64,000 nucleotides of DNA from Maritimibacter sp. 55A14 (lineage in GTDB: Bacteria > Pseudomonadota > Alphaproteobacteria > Rhodobacterales > Rhodobacteraceae), in assembly GCF_003122205.1 (NCBI RefSeq), contig NZ_QEYE01000011.1:88419-152418 (forward strand), read 5' to 3'. The position numbers were made by a program, and so were the translations under genes. The notes under the pieces were generated by a model. The model did not search any database. It was not told where the DNA came from and saw nothing but the letters and a program-made list of their open reading frames with translations. Shown one piece after another: positions 61,876 through 64,000 of the stretch. Position 1 is the first letter of the stretch; the number at the start of each line of letters is the position of its first letter.

Positions 61876-62265
61876 ACCGCGAAACGGGTTTTGTTCCCTG
61901 ATCCGCCGCCCTTGGCCGATATGTGTACCTCGACCGTATCGCCCGCGACCATCTCGACCTGCAGTACGGCGGGGGCATTGTCGCTTGTGTTCTGGCGCTG
62001 CCCGGACGGATCCGCGACCACGGAGGCCCGCAAGGGGTTGCCTTCCAACAAATAGGCGCGACGCACGCCGATCGCGACATGCACATTGGCAACCCCGGTA
62101 TCCTGGCAGAGGGTCTGTGCCCGGTCGCGGCCATGCGTGAGTTTACAGAATCTGAGCAATTTCACCCTTTGCGGCCGGGCTTGGTTCCCGTTGCCAGGCG
62201 CGCGTCATCGCTTGCACGAAATCGCGCGGGTGACGGACCCTGAAATCGTCCGCGATATCGGCATC
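61876..62265 (-). pseudogene. Class I fumarase N-terminal fragment with frameshifts
   Basis: Read on the minus strand: HPRDFVQAMTRAWQREPSPA and then KGEIAQIL (about 62245-62143), a frame break, a piece encoding NSRMAATGHR, and after a second break LCQDTGVANVHVAIGV and AKGGGSGNKTRFA (to 61880). Both breaks look like single missing bases. It ends where the PhzF stub begins, tail to tail. It is dead. Confidence 0.72.
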
Positions 62266-62452
62266 GCAACACTCAAAGGCGAGGTATCGAGCAAGCCGGC
62301 GCTTGAATTGGCCGGAATTTTCAAGGTGCAACTGACCAAAGGGACGCCGGCCTGAGGACGCGATCCGAGGGCCGTGGCCAACAAATCCTCAAACGGGCCG
62401 ACGCCACAACGGACCTCGTCACCGCTTCGGTTCGGGCTGTCGAAACCTGGCC
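62266..62452. other. Region without a supported gene
   Basis: 187 bases between the fumarase remnant and the small membrane protein. An open frame on the plus strand (to 62355, ending KVQLTKGTPA) is present, but I cannot match it to a family, so it may be another fragment or chance. Confidence 0.4.
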
Positions 62453-62704
62453 CTAGCGCCGCCGGACATAGTTGAACAGCGCGGTGATCGCGATGAGCGC
62501 CCAGAGGATCTCGATCATGATCGCCCCGGCATTGGGCCGGTAGTAGAGCGAGGCGAGGATGAAGAGTGACCCGGCGAGATTGGCCAGGTTGAAGGACGGC
62601 CGCTCCCCCGCCACCCAGCCGCGGGAGACCGCCAGATAGGCCCCGGCGATCATGAAGGAGCCGAGGATGCCGAGATAGTCGAGGGCCGTGAGGTCCGAGA
62701 GCAT
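62453..62704 (-). CDS. CBU_0592-like small membrane protein
   Basis: An 83-residue protein with three predicted helices: LDYLGILGSFMIAGAYLAVS, FNLANLAGSLFILASLYYRP and IMIEILWALIAITALFNYV. This is the pattern of the CBU_0592 family. Function unknown. The start is set by homology to family N-termini; an extension to 62791 was rejected. Confidence 0.78.
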   Translation of the reverse strand: MLSDLTALDYLGILGSFMIAGAYLAVSRGWVAGERPSFNLANLAGSLFILASLYYRPNAGAIMIEILWALIAITALFNYVRRR

Positions 62705-62856
62705 GGCCGGATTTATGGCCCTGCCGGGGCCATGCTGCAAGCGGGTTGTCCAAGGGGGGGCGGTAAGGGCTGCGTTGTCGCGCGCGGGCACCGGGTACTG
62801 CGCGGGCAGAGCCGTTGATCAGATGTTCTCTCCTTCTGTGATGGCTTCAACACTCA

Positions 62857-63075
62857 TCACATTGGCACATTGCGATGCCGCCGGGAGGGGGCATCCACGC
62901 CATCAACAAAGCCGCCCTGCGGATCAAACCGCAGCGTCAAGGTCACACTGCCAACCTTGGCTCCGGTGCCGATCAACTCAAGTTCATAAACGTCGCTCAA
63001 ATTCGTCGGGTGGCCAGTGAATTCGAAGATGCCGTACTGCCCCTCGACAGTCGCGTAATCTGAATATCTACCCAT
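62857..63075 (-). CDS. Small hypothetical protein downstream of FGE-like gene
   Basis: A 72-residue protein (MGRYSDYATVEGQYGIFEFT, then a beta-rich central part, TLTLRFDPQGGFVDG) with no recognised family. TTGGAGTAG lies upstream of the ATG and it begins five bases after the FGE-like gene, so the two are in one transcript. It could be a domain-swapped partner or a surface-exposed beta protein; nothing more is visible. Confidence 0.55.
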   Translation of the reverse strand: MGRYSDYATVEGQYGIFEFTGHPTNLSDVYELELIGTGAKVGSVTLTLRFDPQGGFVDGVDAPSRRHRNVPM

Positions 63076-63080
63076 TTTCT

Positions 63081-63812
63081 CTACTCCAATTCTCTTACAA
63101 TGCGAAATCCGGTCGTTCTCGATCTGCCGGTCTCTTTAGCTGAGCCCCGGTTTGCGGGGCGTGCGTACTCTCTACTTCTTCCGTATGAGCCGCCCTTGAT
63201 GACGTGCTGGCATCCGCTGGCTTTCTTAGCTTCCGCCAGATAGGCGCTTGATGTCGGCAGGCCAAGATGCGTACTGCTCCAGCACGACATGGTCGGTTCC
63301 AACACATTGCCTGCCATATGACGAAGACCCCACGCATTGGCGGCGTCGAGCATATCAACCGGGACGGGCATTTTGCGGTTGTTCGGGTCTGAATAATACC
63401 TTTCGCCTTTTTCACGAAACTTGTATTCGCTTCCGTCTGCGTGGCGAAAAATGGCGATATTGGCTTGATCCAGCGTTAGCGTATCACCCTGGGCAAACCG
63501 GGTGCGTGTACCCGCCCGGGCGGCATACTCCCACTCAGCCTCCGTCGGCAAACGATAGGCAGACGTGCCGGTCTTTTGGTTCAACCAAGCAACGTATTCC
63601 TGCATATCAAGGTAAGAAACATCTATCACCGGATGCCGTGGGCCATCGGCGTAGTAGTAGCCGCCTCCGAACTTCAGAATTCTTGGGTCTGGCGTGTGGG
63701 AGCAGCCCCCATCAGTCACGCAAACCATCCACTCTTTACGGGTCACCTCGTTGCGCCCCATGGCAATCGGTATGTCGATGATCACCTCATGCTCAGGCCC
63801 TTCTTGCTCCAT
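63081..63812 (-). CDS. FGE-sulfatase-like domain protein, 5'-truncated by an IS
   Basis: The 243 residues start in the middle of a formylglycine-generating-enzyme (SUMF1-like) domain: EQEGPEHEVIIDIPIAMGRN, YRLPTEAEWEYAARAGT, MAGNVLE, VIKGGSYGRSREYARPANRG and a final GFRIVREL. The usual GxFxMGS opening is absent. The ATG lies three bases from the end of an insertion sequence, so the true 5' end was probably lost. It also lacks the redox Cys pair of genuine FGE, so it is likely a pattern-recognition or lectin-like FGE-fold protein. Confidence 0.8.
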   Translation of the reverse strand: MEQEGPEHEVIIDIPIAMGRNEVTRKEWMVCVTDGGCSHTPDPRILKFGGGYYYADGPRHPVIDVSYLDMQEYVAWLNQKTGTSAYRLPTEAEWEYAARAGTRTRFAQGDTLTLDQANIAIFRHADGSEYKFREKGERYYSDPNNRKMPVPVDMLDAANAWGLRHMAGNVLEPTMSCWSSTHLGLPTSSAYLAEAKKASGCQHVIKGGSYGRSREYARPANRGSAKETGRSRTTGFRIVRELE

Positions 63813-63815
63813 GCC

Positions 63816-64000
63816 TGACCTGCCCCTTTTTTCAGGGCCACTCGTAAGTCGAGCTTGTTCCCCTTTTGTGTGCCATCATTCGGCGGCATGAGCAATGGGC
63901 GCAGGCGCGGAGCCATCAGGTAGCTCAAGCGGCTGCGCCCATTGCGTCTTGTCGAAGGGGCGCGCGGCTGCGAACTCCTCCGGGGTCTGATACTTCAGGC
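63816..64000 (-). mobile_element. IS3-family insertion sequence, one end
   Basis: The element's terminal sequence starts TGACCTGCCCCTTTTTTCAG at 63816 and the transposase stop lies 60 bases inside. It abuts the start of the FGE-like gene, so insertion removed that gene's 5' end. The rest of the element is outside the window. Confidence 0.75.
63876..64000 (-). CDS. IS3-family transposase, C-terminal end (partial)
   Basis: The minus frame ends LKYQTPEEFAAARPFDKTQW, then AQPLELPDGSAPAPIAHAAE and TGA at 63876-63878. This is the C-terminal tail of IS3 OrfB-type transposases. Only about 40 residues are in the window, so whether the element is intact cannot be told. Confidence 0.75.
   Translation of the reverse strand, partial: LKYQTPEEFAAARPFDKTQWAQPLELPDGSAPAPIAHAAE

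Noticed and set aside
62166..62355. Plus-strand frame ending KVQLTKGTPA
   Set aside because: Partly antisense to the fumarase fragment; I cannot match it to any family, so it is not called.
1..64000. CRISPR arrays, tRNA and rRNA genes
   Set aside because: No regularly spaced direct repeats and no recognisable cloverleaf or rRNA sequence were seen by eye; a tRNAscan or Infernal run would be decisive.

Overview
The window is GC-rich, densely coded DNA from an alphaproteobacterium, almost certainly a member of the Rhodobacteraceae (Roseobacter group). The evidence is lineage-typical gene families (TrcR/DUF1013, COQ9, the 44-residue aa3 oxidase subunit IV, the alphaproteobacterial glutamate-cysteine ligase, Hint-domain proteins, DehI-type dehalogenase), many 4-base stop/start overlaps, and IS3/IS481-type transposase fragments. 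It reads as chromosomal backbone up to about 60 kb and becomes a patchwork of broken genes and insertion-sequence debris after that. I found no rRNA, tRNA or CRISPR array; the one clear RNA gene is the SRP RNA ffs.

Layout. 1-9.5 kb: the 3' part of a cpdB-like nucleotidase, an alpha/beta hydrolase, ffs with its own promoter, a Hint-domain protein, dnaX-ybaB-recR (replication and repair), hemF, pgsA, moaD-moaE. 9.5-16.4 kb: an OmpA-type envelope protein overlapping a coiled-coil membrane protein, ubiA divergent from rsmE, gshA, and two DUF805 membrane proteins. 16.6-20.8 kb: a minus-strand operon pyrB - four small, mostly membrane-linked genes - pyrC-like - plsY. The pyrC-like product lacks the dihydroorotase metal ligands, so it is probably a structural partner of PyrB rather than an enzyme. 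20.9-30.9 kb: a uracil-DNA glycosylase without Fe-S cysteines, a LysE exporter, moaB, a Nudix hydrolase, an RND efflux pair, a DsbD-N-like protein, YqgE and TsaC/Sua5.

30.9-50.8 kb is rich in acyl-CoA metabolism: an acyl-CoA dehydrogenase coupled to an MBL hydrolase, an acyl-CoA synthetase, and a minus-strand operon merR - acyl-CoA dehydrogenase - RHH-like - GST - fadA - fadB/J. That operon is preceded by a TGACGT/ACGT operator, which recurs upstream of a second merR gene. Between these lie the cytochrome oxidase subunit, rpsU, COQ9, an aminotransferase, an internally shortened quinone oxidoreductase, an RNase T2 and TrcR. 51.3-58.3 kb: an ArsP_2-type metal exporter behind a Fur/Mur-like box, two PaaI thioesterases with a MATE pump, an arsC - pyrD - DUF952 cluster, and an XRE regulator. 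58.4-64 kb: decay begins, with a SRAP gene split by an amber codon, DehI, IS481 and aldehyde dehydrogenase remnants, an intact panE, a PhzF stub joined tail-to-tail to a frameshifted fumarase fragment, and an FGE-like gene whose 5' end has been cut off by an IS3-family element running off the window.

The most unusual items are the small-gene cassette inside the pyrimidine operon, the paired MerR operators, the predicted permuted-papain-fold lipoprotein, and the recombination scar at 60-64 kb. Everything rests on reading the sequence by eye; homology calls are from recognised motifs and not from database searches.
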